Shown here one piece after another: positions 9,295 through 16,816 of a stretch of 64,000 nucleotides of DNA. Numbering within the stretch: position 1 is the first letter of the stretch; every line of letters starts with the position of its first letter. This DNA is from an uncultured Clostridia bacterium. GTDB lineage: Bacteria; Bacillota; Clostridia; TANB77; CAG-508. The stretch is taken from assembly GCA_934167165.1 (NCBI GenBank), contig CAKPKG010000001.1, positions 48,414 to 112,413 on the forward strand, written 5' to 3'. A program made the translations under genes and the position numbers. The notes beneath the pieces are model-generated. The model was not told the DNA's origin and made no database searches. It was given only the letters and a program-made list of their open reading frames with translations.

Positions 9295-10410
9295 ATGCCA
9301 AATATAATTGATTATATAGAATGGAGGGGAGACTTAAGTTTTGAGAACTCTCCAATAAATGAAATAGATGATATTATTTTTGCTAGATTTTCATATTTAC
9401 CATTCAAATGTATAAATTTATCTGAAATTGACACTATTGAAAACATCGCATTAAAAATGAAAGAACTGGACATAGCTAATTATTTGTGGGAAGATGATAA
9501 AAATTTTATTCAAAAAATAGGAAATTGTAGAAGATTTAAAGATATAAAAGTTTCTGATTATATAGAAATTTTTGATAAGGCTGCAGAAAAACAATTTGCA
9601 GCTATAACACTATGGATTCAGGAGAACAGAAAATACATATCTTTTAGAGGAACAGATTCATCTCTTGTCGGATGGAAAGAAGATATAAATATGGGATTTA
9701 AAAAAGATGTTCCATCACAAAAAGAAGCTGTTAAATACTTAAATTCAATGGCAGAAAAATATAAAGAAAAACTTATTGTAGGGGGCCATTCTAAAGGAGG
9801 AAATCTAGCAGTTTATTCGGCAGTATTTTGTAAGGATAGTGTTAAAAATAGGATTGAAAGAGTTATAAATGCAGATGGACCAGGGTTTGACGAAAGTGTA
9901 ATTTTAACCGAGAACTATAAGAAAATATTAGATAAAATCCAAACTTATATACCACAATCCTCAATAGTTGGAAGATTACTAGAGCACAAAGAAGAATATC
10001 AAGTAGTAAAAAGCATTCAAAAGGGAATTATGCAACACGATATATATTCATGGGAAATTGAACCTACAAAGTTAATTAGAATACCAACTGTTACAAATAA
10101 TAGTGAGATTTTTAATGGAATAGTAAGTGATTGGCTTACGAATACAACACCAGAACAAAGAGAGAATTTTATAAATATAATATATGATATAATAATGGAA
10201 ACACAGGCCCAAAAAACTAGTGATTTTAGAGTAGAAACAGCAAAAAAAATAGGTATAATTCTAAGCGGATATATGAATGTAAATCCAGAAGATAAAAAAG
10301 AAATTGAGCATATGGTAAAATTAATAGTTGAAAGTACATTTAAGATTTTAAAAGAAAATAGGAATGCGAATAAGCTTATAGAAAAGGAAAAGAAACAAAA
10401 AAATAAATAA
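9295..10410 (+). CDS. Mbeg1-like / DUF2974 lipase-type hydrolase
   Basis: The 371-residue protein belongs to the DUF2974 family of alpha/beta hydrolases. The nucleophile elbow is visible as GGHSKGGNLA (about residues 163-172), preceded by the strand FRGTDSSLVGWKEDINMGF typical of class 3 lipases. A following DGPGF supplies the usual acidic turn. No signal peptide, so cytoplasmic. The substrate is unknown. AAGGAGG is placed eight bases before ATG 9295. It is followed after 14 bases by a LysR regulator on the same strand. Confidence 0.85.
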   Translation: MPNIIDYIEWRGDLSFENSPINEIDDIIFARFSYLPFKCINLSEIDTIENIALKMKELDIANYLWEDDKNFIQKIGNCRRFKDIKVSDYIEIFDKAAEKQFAAITLWIQENRKYISFRGTDSSLVGWKEDINMGFKKDVPSQKEAVKYLNSMAEKYKEKLIVGGHSKGGNLAVYSAVFCKDSVKNRIERVINADGPGFDESVILTENYKKILDKIQTYIPQSSIVGRLLEHKEEYQVVKSIQKGIMQHDIYSWEIEPTKLIRIPTVTNNSEIFNGIVSDWLTNTTPEQRENFINIIYDIIMETQAQKTSDFRVETAKKIGIILSGYMNVNPEDKKEIEHMVKLIVESTFKILKENRNANKLIEKEKKQKNK

Positions 10411-10424
10411 GGGAGAAAAGTTTT

Positions 10425-11309
10425 ATGAATGTTAGCTTAGATTGGTATAAAATATTTTATGAAGTAGCAAAAAAACAGAATATAACAGTAGCAGCAGAAA
10501 ACTTGTGCATTTCTCAACCAGCAGTTAGTCAAACAATAAAACAGCTAGAAGAAAGTCTAAATGCAGAATTGTTTTTAAGAACAAAAAAAGGAGTAACTTT
10601 AACTAAAGAAGGAGAGGTATTATATTCATATATCTCGGAAGCAATGGAAAAAATTAAGTTGGGAGAGGCAAAAGTTTTAGAGCAAGTTAATTTGGAAAGT
10701 GGAGAAATAAGAATAGGTTCAAGTGATATGTGTTTGCAATTTTTTTTGCTTCAATACTTAGAAGAATTTCAAAAAATATATCCTAAAATCAAGATAAGTA
10801 TTACAAATGGACCTACACCAGAAACTATAAAACTTTTAAAAGAAGACAAAATAGATTTTGGTTTGGTAAGTGAACCATTTGAACTAGAGGAAAAATTTAA
10901 AGCAATAGAAGTATGTAAAATTAAAGATATATTTGTTTGTGGTGAAAAATATAAAGATTTATCAAAACAAAAAGTGAGCTTAAAAGAACTAGAAAAATAT
11001 CCATTAATATGTTTAGAAGAGCATACAAGTACAAGAAAATACATAGACGAAAAATTTAAAGAGAATAATGCAGAATGCAATCCAAAATATGAGCTTGCAA
11101 CAAGTAATTTAATAGTAGATTTTGCTAAAAGAAATTTTGGAATTGGAGTTGTAGTTGATAAATTTGCAGAAGAAAAATTAGAAAATAAAGAAATATACCA
11201 GATTAATATAAAAGAAAAGATAGAACCAAGAAATATATGTATAATAAAGAAAGATAAGTTAATATCAAAAGCTTCAAATGAATTGCTTAAATTTATTATC
11301 AATAAGTAA
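10425..11309 (+). CDS. LysR-family transcriptional regulator
   Basis: A 294-residue LysR-type regulator. The N-terminal winged helix-turn-helix (residues 3-62) contains the family pattern AAENLCISQPAVSQTIKQLEESL, followed by LFLRTKKGVTLTKEGEVL. The remainder is the periplasmic-binding-like effector domain beginning GEIRIGSSD. The effector and targets cannot be read from sequence. It lies directly downstream of the DUF2974 hydrolase in an apparent two-gene unit, which is unusual for LysR genes, as most are divergent from their targets. Confidence 0.92.
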   Translation: MNVSLDWYKIFYEVAKKQNITVAAENLCISQPAVSQTIKQLEESLNAELFLRTKKGVTLTKEGEVLYSYISEAMEKIKLGEAKVLEQVNLESGEIRIGSSDMCLQFFLLQYLEEFQKIYPKIKISITNGPTPETIKLLKEDKIDFGLVSEPFELEEKFKAIEVCKIKDIFVCGEKYKDLSKQKVSLKELEKYPLICLEEHTSTRKYIDEKFKENNAECNPKYELATSNLIVDFAKRNFGIGVVVDKFAEEKLENKEIYQINIKEKIEPRNICIIKKDKLISKASNELLKFIINK

Positions 11310-11364
11310 GACTTATTGATACCATAAATAATATATATTTTACTTATATAAAGAAAGGCGTTAA

Positions 11365-11441
11365 AATAGATAATGTAGTAAGAATTCTACATTATCTATT
11401 TTTTATATACTAGGAAATTTCTCATTTCCTAGTATATAAAA
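11365..11441 (+). terminator. Terminator followed by a second perfect hairpin
   Basis: AGATAATGTAG/CTACATTATCT plus ATTTTTT (about 11369-11404) ends the lysR unit. It is followed at once by TATACTAGGAAAT/ATTTCCTAGTATA (about 11405-11434), a second perfect stem before the copy B repeat. Confidence 0.75.
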
Positions 11442-11444
11442 AAT

Positions 11445-11532
11445 GCTATAATCGCTATTGCCTTTGAGATTTCCTCATTACATTCGGAAACTCAAATCGG
11501 CGAGAACAAAGGGCGACTAAAGTCGCTTTGTT
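11445..11532 (+). repeat. Structured three-copy element, copy B (purA leader)
   Basis: Starts GCTATAATCGCTATTGCC, then stem TTTGAG-a-TTTCC/GGAAA-CTCAAA, TCGGCGAG, and a hairpin AACAAAG..CGAC/GTCG CTTTGTT, ending two bases before the purA Shine-Dalgarno sequence GGAGG. It therefore lies in the probable 5' untranslated region, as copy A does for asnS. Confidence 0.6.
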
Positions 11533-11546
11533 AGGAGGTAATATTT

Positions 11547-12818
11547 ATGGTAAGTGCAATTGTTGGAGGAAACTGGGGAGACGAAGGAAAAGGAAAGATG
11601 TGTGATATCTTATCAAAAGATGCAGATGTAGTTATTAGATTTCAAGGAGGAGCAAATGCAGGACATACAATAGTAAATGAATATGGAAAAACTGCTTTAC
11701 ACATGTTACCATCAGGAATTTTTAGACAAGATGTTATAAATGTAATTGGACAAGGAGTTGCTTTTGATATCAATGCATTCTTTGAAGAGCTAGAATCTGT
11801 TAAAGAAAAAGGAATGAAAAATCCAAACATAGTTATTTCAGATAGAGTTCAAATATTAATGCCATATCATATTAAATTAGATGAGTTAGAAGAGCAAAGA
11901 TTAGGAAAAGCAAGTTTTGGTTCAACAAAATCAGGAATTGCACCATTCTATTCTGATAAATACGCAAAAATAGGAATACAAATTTCAGAGATATATGATG
12001 ATGAGCACTTAAAAAATAGGCTAACAAATATTTTAACTGCAAAAAATAAAATAATATCAGCTTTATATGGAGAAGAAAATCAAGTAGATATTGAAGAGAT
12101 GTATGAATTCTTGATAAACTCAAGAGATAAACTAAAACCATATTTATGCAATGTAGTTAAATTAGTAAATGAAAAAATAAAAGAAAATAAAAATATAATA
12201 ATAGAAGGACAATTAGGAACATTAAGAGATATAGACAATGGAATATATCCATTTACAACTTCATCTTCACCACTTGCAGGATTTGGAGCAGTGGGAGCAG
12301 GTATTCCACCTTATGAAATTAAAAAGATATATACAATAGTAAAAGCATATTCTACATGTGTTGGAGCAGGAGCCTTTACAACAGAAATATCTGGAGAAGA
12401 AGCAAAAGAATTAAGAGATAGAGGCGGAGAATATGGAGCAAAAACAGGAAGACCAAGAAGAGTAGGTTGGTTTGATACAGTTGCAACAAGATATGGGTGT
12501 ATGGTACAAGGAGCAACAGATGTTGTTTTGTCATTAGTAGATGTATTAGGATATCTTGACAAAATACCAGTATGTACAGCATACGAAATTGATGGAAAAA
12601 TAGTAAAAGACTTTCCAACTACAATAGAATTAAACAAAGCAAAACCAGTATATGAATATTTGGATGGTTGGAAATGTGATATAAGCAATATTAAAAAATA
12701 TGAAGACTTACCAGAGAATACAAAAAAATATATTGAATTTATAGAAAAGAAAATAGAACGCCCAATAAAAATAATAGGAAACGGACCTAGAAGAGAAGAT
12801 ATAATTGTGTGCAAATAA
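11547..12818 (+). CDS. purA: Adenylosuccinate synthase
   Basis: PurA joins IMP and aspartate with GTP to make adenylosuccinate, the first committed step to AMP. The 423-residue product begins with the GTP-binding loop GGNWGDEGKGK and the catalytic Asp within it, followed by GANAGHT and a C-terminal GRPRRVGWFD base-recognition motif (usually KTTGRPRRVGWLD; here KTGRPRRVGWFD). Ends NGPRREDIIV. AGGAGG sits at 11532-11537. Its leader contains repeat element copy B. Single gene, closed by a long inverted repeat. Confidence 0.97.
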   Translation: MVSAIVGGNWGDEGKGKMCDILSKDADVVIRFQGGANAGHTIVNEYGKTALHMLPSGIFRQDVINVIGQGVAFDINAFFEELESVKEKGMKNPNIVISDRVQILMPYHIKLDELEEQRLGKASFGSTKSGIAPFYSDKYAKIGIQISEIYDDEHLKNRLTNILTAKNKIISALYGEENQVDIEEMYEFLINSRDKLKPYLCNVVKLVNEKIKENKNIIIEGQLGTLRDIDNGIYPFTTSSSPLAGFGAVGAGIPPYEIKKIYTIVKAYSTCVGAGAFTTEISGEEAKELRDRGGEYGAKTGRPRRVGWFDTVATRYGCMVQGATDVVLSLVDVLGYLDKIPVCTAYEIDGKIVKDFPTTIELNKAKPVYEYLDGWKCDISNIKKYEDLPENTKKYIEFIEKKIERPIKIIGNGPRREDIIVCK

Positions 12819-12825
12819 AAGCGAC

Positions 12826-12885
12826 GAATGGGGACAGACCCCTTTTGTTTAATTTAAAACAAAAGGGGTCTGTCCCCATTTGTGC
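12826..12885. repeat. GGGGACAGACCCC palindrome
   Basis: AATGGGGACAGACCCCTTTTG and its exact complement face each other across a short TTTAATTTAAA centre, giving arms of about 25 bases. Related half sites occur at 26398-26450 and 42630-42665. It lacks a T run after the stem, so it is a repeat rather than a clean terminator. Confidence 0.7.
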
Positions 12886-12895
12886 CTTTAAAATA

Positions 12896-12924
12896 TTGAT
12901 ACACTCAAATGCGTATGATATAAT
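12896..12924 (+). promoter_or_regulatory. Sigma-A type promoter of the nuclease gene
   Basis: TTGATA (12896-12901), 17 bases, TATAAT (12919-12924), followed by AAAGGAG and the start of the nuclease gene. Confidence 0.6.
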
Positions 12925-12947
12925 GCACTCAAAGGAGTTGAAAGACT

Positions 12948-13694
12948 TTGGGCAGAAACAAAAGAAATAAAAATATAAGTACAAAAAAGGCAATATATGT
13001 TTTAATTATTTTTGCAATTATAACTGTATTTACATATTGGAATGAAAAAAACGATTATAATTCGAAAAACATACAAAATAGTGAAAATACCTTTGGAAAA
13101 ACCACATATTCTACCTTACAAGACATACCAGAATATAATGGGGAAATATGTGTAATGATAAATGAAAACAAACCATATTTTACTGAGGCAGATTATAGTA
13201 CAGAAGTTTTCGAGAATTACAGCGATTTAGATTATTTACAAAGGTGTGGGGTAGCTTACGCAAATATATGTAAAGAAATAATGCCACCAGAAGGAGACGA
13301 AAGAGGAGACATTAGCTCTATTTATCCAACAGGATGGAAACAAGCAAAATTTAATGGAGAATATTTATATAATAGGTGCCATTTAATAGCTCATAGCCTT
13401 TCAGATGAGGACGCAAATAAACAGAACTTAATTACAGGGACAAGATATTTTAATGTTCAAGGAATGTTGCCAATTGAAAGATTAGTGCTTGAATATATGA
13501 ATAAAAATCAAAATAATCATGTTCTTTATAGAGTTACTCCTATTTTTAAAGGAGAGAATCTTTTAGCAACTGGAGTAGAAATGGAAGCATATTCTGTAGA
13601 AGACAATGGAAAACTATCCTTTAATGTGTTTATTTACAACATACAACCAGGAGCAAATATTAATTATACAACAGGAGAATTGTTAAACAATTAG
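12948..13694 (+). CDS. Membrane-anchored DNA/RNA non-specific endonuclease
   Basis: A 248-residue nuclease of the NucA/streptodornase type (beta-beta-alpha-metal fold) expected to cut DNA outside the membrane. A basic N terminus is followed by one transmembrane segment (about residues 14-30). The catalytic region is LYNRCHLIAHSL, where His of RCHLIAH is the general base in place of the DRGH of Serratia nuclease, and the following NLITGTRYFNVQGM contributes the metal-binding Asn. I chose TTG 12948, ten bases after AAAGGAG; no ATG fits. A good promoter lies just upstream, so it is probably monocistronic. Possible roles are nutrient scavenging or DNA processing during uptake. Confidence 0.88.
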   Translation: MGRNKRNKNISTKKAIYVLIIFAIITVFTYWNEKNDYNSKNIQNSENTFGKTTYSTLQDIPEYNGEICVMINENKPYFTEADYSTEVFENYSDLDYLQRCGVAYANICKEIMPPEGDERGDISSIYPTGWKQAKFNGEYLYNRCHLIAHSLSDEDANKQNLITGTRYFNVQGMLPIERLVLEYMNKNQNNHVLYRVTPIFKGENLLATGVEMEAYSVEDNGKLSFNVFIYNIQPGANINYTTGELLNN

Positions 13695-13790
13695 TTGACA
13701 AATTATGTAAAAAAATATATAATCGCTCTAAATTTAAGTCTTTTTACTATATTTCTATAGTAAATTTCCTAAGAAAAACAAAAACTTAAA
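13695..13790 (+). promoter_or_regulatory. Promoter and structured leader
   Basis: Perfect promoter TTGACA (13695-13700), 17 bases, TATAAT (13718-13723). The leader then folds with TTTAAGT/ACTTAAA as an outer stem and TTACTATA/TATAGTAA as an inner hairpin before AGGAG. The outer 3' arm ends next to the ribosome site, so structure could affect start access. Confidence 0.55.
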
Positions 13791-13801
13791 TAGGAGAGTG
13801 A

Positions 13802-14485
13802 TTGTTATTGAGATTAGATTTTATTAATAACATAGTTAATAATGCAAAAAACAATAAATTTTTTCTAGAGGAGTTACAAAATAGCATAACAAAAAACAAA
13901 TATTTTAATAGTGAAAAGGAGGATATACCTTTGACTAATCCTACTTATAGTGGAAATAGAATAATTACAAAATATAGAGACAAAATGCTTATTGAGAGAG
14001 CTAACATCTTAAATAATTATGCAAAACAAACATTAAATAAAGGAGAAATGTATTACATATATAGTAAAAATTCTAAAATTATAGATGACTATAACTTATG
14101 TATCTGTAGAGAAGGAATGAGTTACACTATTATAGAGATAAATAAAGCCAACCTACCAAACGAAGCTAAAATAGGAAGTGTGTTAAGAAAATTTGGTAAT
14201 AGCTACATACTGGATGAAGAAGCAACCAAAGAGGTTGAAGAAAAAATATATAACATGAAAGCTGAATTATTAAAAGAACAAACGGAATATTTAAAAAGCA
14301 AAAGAATGGAAGGGCATATTTATGAAATGTCAGAAAATAATGGAGACAGAGCATGGCTATTTGATATTACAAGTGGCAGTAATGAAGGCGTAGAAGAAAT
14401 AGATTTTGATATAGATTTGTTGAAAACTATTAAAGAAGGAGATTTATTTATATACAAAAATGGGAAATATCAAAAATACCAATAG
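13802..14485 (+). CDS. Cytoplasmic protein of unknown function
   Basis: Not recognised. A 227-residue soluble protein without signal peptide or membrane segment. The N-terminal half is Asn/Lys-rich and helical, the middle is a beta-rich region (YYIYSKNSKIIDDYNLCICREGMSYTIIEI), and a helix (residues 140-165) leads to a C-terminal beta part ending FIYKNGKYQKYQ. The start is TTG 13802 or TTG 13808; AGGAG at 13792-13796 fits either. It has its own strong promoter and a MITE-like repeat directly after its stop. Confidence 0.75.
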   Translation: MLLRLDFINNIVNNAKNNKFFLEELQNSITKNKYFNSEKEDIPLTNPTYSGNRIITKYRDKMLIERANILNNYAKQTLNKGEMYYIYSKNSKIIDDYNLCICREGMSYTIIEINKANLPNEAKIGSVLRKFGNSYILDEEATKEVEEKIYNMKAELLKEQTEYLKSKRMEGHIYEMSENNGDRAWLFDITSGSNEGVEEIDFDIDLLKTIKEGDLFIYKNGKYQKYQ

Positions 14486-14521
14486 GTGCCAATGCCAAAA
14501 GGGACGGGGAATTTTGGCACA
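14486..14521. repeat. TGCCAA...TTGGCA GGGACGG element
   Basis: GTGCCAATGCCAAAAGGGACGGGGAATTTTGGCAC has terminal inverted TGCCAA/TTGGCA. Relatives occur at 47972, 51289, 52719, 55984 and 59096. Confidence 0.6.
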
Positions 14522-14563
14522 ATGAAATAGCAATAAAATAAAATTCATAAACACACCTCTGTG

Positions 14564-14589
14564 CGAATACAATTAAACAAATGTATTCG
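14564..14589 (+). promoter_or_regulatory. Inverted repeat before the spoIIID ribosome site
   Basis: CGAATACA and TGTATTCG are separated by ten bases and end five bases before GGAGG. It could be an operator or a leader hairpin. CATAAACA at about 14546 resembles a sigma-E -10 element, consistent with known sigma-E control of spoIIID, but the -35 is unclear. Confidence 0.4.
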
Positions 14590-14607
14590 TATGGAGGTTT
14601 TGCTTTT

Positions 14608-14874
14608 ATGAGAGGAGTTTCAATAGAAGAAAGAGCAGTAGCTCTAGCACAATATATAATAGATTCAAAAGATACAGTACGTGGAGCAGCTAAAAAATTT
14701 GGAATTTCAAAGTCAACAGTACACAAAGACGTAAGTGAAAGGCTAATACATATAAATCATGCATTAGCAATAGAAGTTAGAAAAGTATTAGACGAGAATA
14801 AGGCGGAAAGGCACATAAGAGGAGGAATGGCTACTAAATTAAAATATAGCCATGAAAAAGATATAGCAGGTTAA
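14608..14874 (+). CDS. spoIIID: Sporulation transcriptional regulator SpoIIID
   Basis: SpoIIID is the small DNA-binding switch protein that tunes the sigma-E regulon in the mother cell and favours the sigma-K stage. The 88-residue product matches the family length and shows the HTH in AAKKFGISKSTVHKDVSERL (residues 33-52), then KVLDENKAERHIRGGMATKLKY, a strongly conserved tail. I start at ATG 14608 because TATGGAGG lies 14 bases before it; an in-frame ATG at 14581 would add nine residues not seen in the family. A terminator follows at 14904. Confidence 0.95.
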   Translation: MRGVSIEERAVALAQYIIDSKDTVRGAAKKFGISKSTVHKDVSERLIHINHALAIEVRKVLDENKAERHIRGGMATKLKYSHEKDIAG

Positions 14875-14903
14875 TATAAAAACGTAAATTTATTTATTAA
14901 ATA

Positions 14904-14936
14904 AAAATTCCAAGAAAGTTTCTTGGAATTTTTTTA
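14904..14936 (+). terminator. Terminator of spoIIID
   Basis: AAATTCCAAGAAA/TTTCTTGGAATTT with a T run. Confidence 0.85.
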
Positions 14937-14938
14937 TA

Positions 14939-15029
14939 TACTATAATCGCTATTGCCTTTGAGATTTCCTCATTTCATTCAGAAACTCAAATCGGCGAGA
15001 AGAAAAGTGTGGCAAATCCACTTTTCTTG
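14939..15029 (+). repeat. Structured three-copy element, copy C
   Basis: Same order as copies A and B: CTATAATCGCTATTGCC, stem TTTGAG-a-TTTCC/gAAA-CTCAAA, TCGGCGAG, then AAGAAAAGTG/CACTTTTCTT. Here it is between two convergent genes, so it is not a leader of either, which argues that the element is a mobile repeat rather than a gene-specific regulator. Confidence 0.6.
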
Positions 15030-15035
15030 TGCTTA

Positions 15036-15194
15036 CTAGAAATTATTTCTTCTTTGTTGTTTTCTTGCTTTTCTACATTCTGGGCATCTTACAGGATCAT
15101 TTTCAAATCCTTTTTCTGCATAAAAAGCTTGTTCACCTTCTGTGAAAACAAATTCAGCACCACAATCTTTGCATGTTAATGTTTTGTCTGCCAT
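15036..15194 (-). CDS. Small zinc-ribbon protein
   Basis: A 52-residue protein starting at ATG 15194 behind AAGGAGG. It has two CxxC knuckles (LTCKDCGAEF and VRCPECRKAR) around the FxxGEQAFYAEKGF core of the probable zinc-binding domain found in many Firmicutes (zf_Tbcl type), and ends in a basic RKARKQQRRNN tail. Function is unknown; the basic tail suggests nucleic acid or ribosome contact. It is convergent with spoIIID. Confidence 0.85.
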   Translation of the reverse strand: MADKTLTCKDCGAEFVFTEGEQAFYAEKGFENDPVRCPECRKARKQQRRNNF

Positions 15195-15426
15195 TGTATA
15201 ATACCTCCTTCTTAGAAATTCTAATTTAATTATTTTGACACAAATGATCCTATCTAAAAAGAAGGGTAAAAGTCTCTAATAAATTAAATCGGTTGGGCTT
15301 TACAACCATTCACAGTATAACATTAAAAAAAATAAAAAACAATAGTAAAGAAAAATAAAATAACGCACATTTCGCCAAAAAGCGACATAAGATATATTAG
15401 CCAAAAATTTTTTTGAGGTGATAAAT
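15195..15426 (+). promoter_or_regulatory. Intergenic region with a possible sigma-K promoter for yabG
   Basis: The 232-base gap holds the minus-strand start signals of the zinc-ribbon gene and, at 15386-15394, CATAAGATA, which fits the sigma-K -10 pattern CATANNNTA, with an ACA about 16 bases upstream. YabG is sigma-K controlled in Bacillus. Nothing else is evident. Confidence 0.3.
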
Positions 15427-16248
15427 GTGAATATAAAAAAAGGAGATATAGTAGGAAGAAAATCATATGGAAAAGATATATATTTTATAGTAAATCAAAT
15501 TTTGACTACTACTAGAAATCATAAATTTGCAATATTAAAAGGATTAAATATTAGAATTGAGGCAGACAGCCCAATTGAAGATTTAGAAATAATAGGGAAA
15601 GATGAAATAATAAACAGTATAAAAAAATATGATAGTTTTTTAGAAGAAAGAATAAAAAAAAATAGAATCTATGAAAGCAATGAAAAAAACTTTACTAGGC
15701 AAAAAATATATTTAGGCAAAATATTGCATCTAGATGGTGACAGAAGATATAGTGATAAATCCGCAAAATACTATAATAAAGCAGGTTTGAATGCAATAGT
15801 AAAAAATGTGCCAGAAAATAGGCAAGCAAGTATTGTAGTACCGCTTTTAAAAAAATATAATCCAGATATATTAATAGTTACAGGGCATGATGCAATGCTA
15901 AAAAAAGGAACTAATTACAATAATATATATAATTATAGAAATTCGAGACATTTTATAAATACAGTAAAAGAAGCAAGAAGATGGGGACCTTCTTCCGATA
16001 AACTTGTAATATTTGCAGGTGCATGCCAAAGTTTTTACGAAGCAATAATAGCATCTGGAGCAGACTTTGCATCATCACCTGGAAGGATTTTAATAGATTT
16101 TGTTGATCCATTAATTGTGGCGGAAAGAATAGCTATTACAGACGAATATAGATTTGTTACAAGCAATGAAATTTCAAGAGAAATAAAAGAAGGTGTAAAA
16201 GGAGTAAGTGGCGTTGGAGCCAGGGGAAAAAAGAAAATTATAGGTTAG
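15427..16248 (+). CDS. yabG: Sporulation-specific protease YabG
   Basis: YabG is a mother-cell cysteine-type protease that processes spore coat proteins late in sporulation (in C. difficile also preproSleC and CspBA). The 273 residues show the N-terminal KOW-like GDIVGRKSYGKDIYF, the core ILHLDGDRRYSDKSAKYY, the catalytic-region motif LIVTGHDAM, and IFAGACQSFYEAI with the conserved Cys. I prefer GTG 15427, placed seven bases after GAGGTGAT; the upstream GTG at 15418 is part of that ribosome site. Veg follows, as in many Clostridia. Confidence 0.93.
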   Translation: MNIKKGDIVGRKSYGKDIYFIVNQILTTTRNHKFAILKGLNIRIEADSPIEDLEIIGKDEIINSIKKYDSFLEERIKKNRIYESNEKNFTRQKIYLGKILHLDGDRRYSDKSAKYYNKAGLNAIVKNVPENRQASIVVPLLKKYNPDILIVTGHDAMLKKGTNYNNIYNYRNSRHFINTVKEARRWGPSSDKLVIFAGACQSFYEAIIASGADFASSPGRILIDFVDPLIVAERIAITDEYRFVTSNEISREIKEGVKGVSGVGARGKKKIIG

Positions 16249-16356
16249 TAATAACAATGTAATAATAATGTAACATAAATGTAATAAAGCAAAAATAAAG
16301 CACAAAAACACCTACAGTACCAATAATTACAAAAGATAAACAAACTCCATTCTTTT

Positions 16357-16385
16357 TTGACATTTTTCATACCCAATGATATAAT
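16357..16385 (+). promoter_or_regulatory. Consensus promoter of veg
   Basis: TTGACA (16357-16362), 17 bases, TATAAT (16380-16385). The veg promoter is also among the strongest known in Bacillus. Confidence 0.85.
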
Positions 16386-16419
16386 AACGCTAACTAAAAT
16401 AGTGAAGGTGCGTGATTAT

Positions 16420-16692
16420 ATGATCTACAAAAATGATATTTCTTCATTAAAAGAAGAAATAGGAGAAAAAATTGGACAAAAGATAATTGTTAAAGGATCA
16501 CTTGGGAGAAACAAACCTTTTGAAGAGGAAGCTGTTATTAAAGAAACATACCCTAACATTTTTGTGGTAAAGTATGAAGAGCATGACACAAATGTAAGTT
16601 ACAGATATACAGACATACTTACAAGAGATTTAGAGGTTTCCGTTTTTGATGGAGAAGGATATTGTCCTTTAATTCCACCAATACAAAAGTAA
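16420..16692 (+). CDS. veg: Veg family protein
   Basis: A 90-residue Veg protein with the conserved sections GQKIIVKGSLGRNK, EAVIKETYPNIFVV and SYRYTDILTRDLEVSVF. In Bacillus it stimulates biofilm matrix genes; the biochemical role is unsettled. The start is ATG 16420, nine bases after GAAGGTG; the in-frame GTG 16408 overlaps that ribosome site. It has its own consensus promoter. Two hairpins follow, the second a terminator. Confidence 0.95.
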   Translation: MIYKNDISSLKEEIGEKIGQKIIVKGSLGRNKPFEEEAVIKETYPNIFVVKYEEHDTNVSYRYTDILTRDLEVSVFDGEGYCPLIPPIQK

Positions 16693-16698
16693 GATAAT

Positions 16699-16768
16699 TG
16701 GCTGTTAGCGAAATCAAAGATTTCGACAGCCGTGAAAAAATTCCTAATTTATTAGGAATTTTTTTTGT
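16699..16768 (+). terminator. Hairpin and terminator of veg
   Basis: GGCTGT..CGAAATC/GATTTCG.ACAGCC (16699-16731) is followed by AAATTCCTAA/TTAGGAATTT with an eight-T run (16738-16768). Confidence 0.8.
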
Positions 16769-16816
16769 CCTTCTTAATATAATATATATTATTAAACTTT
16801 TAAGGAGGGATTTTAT

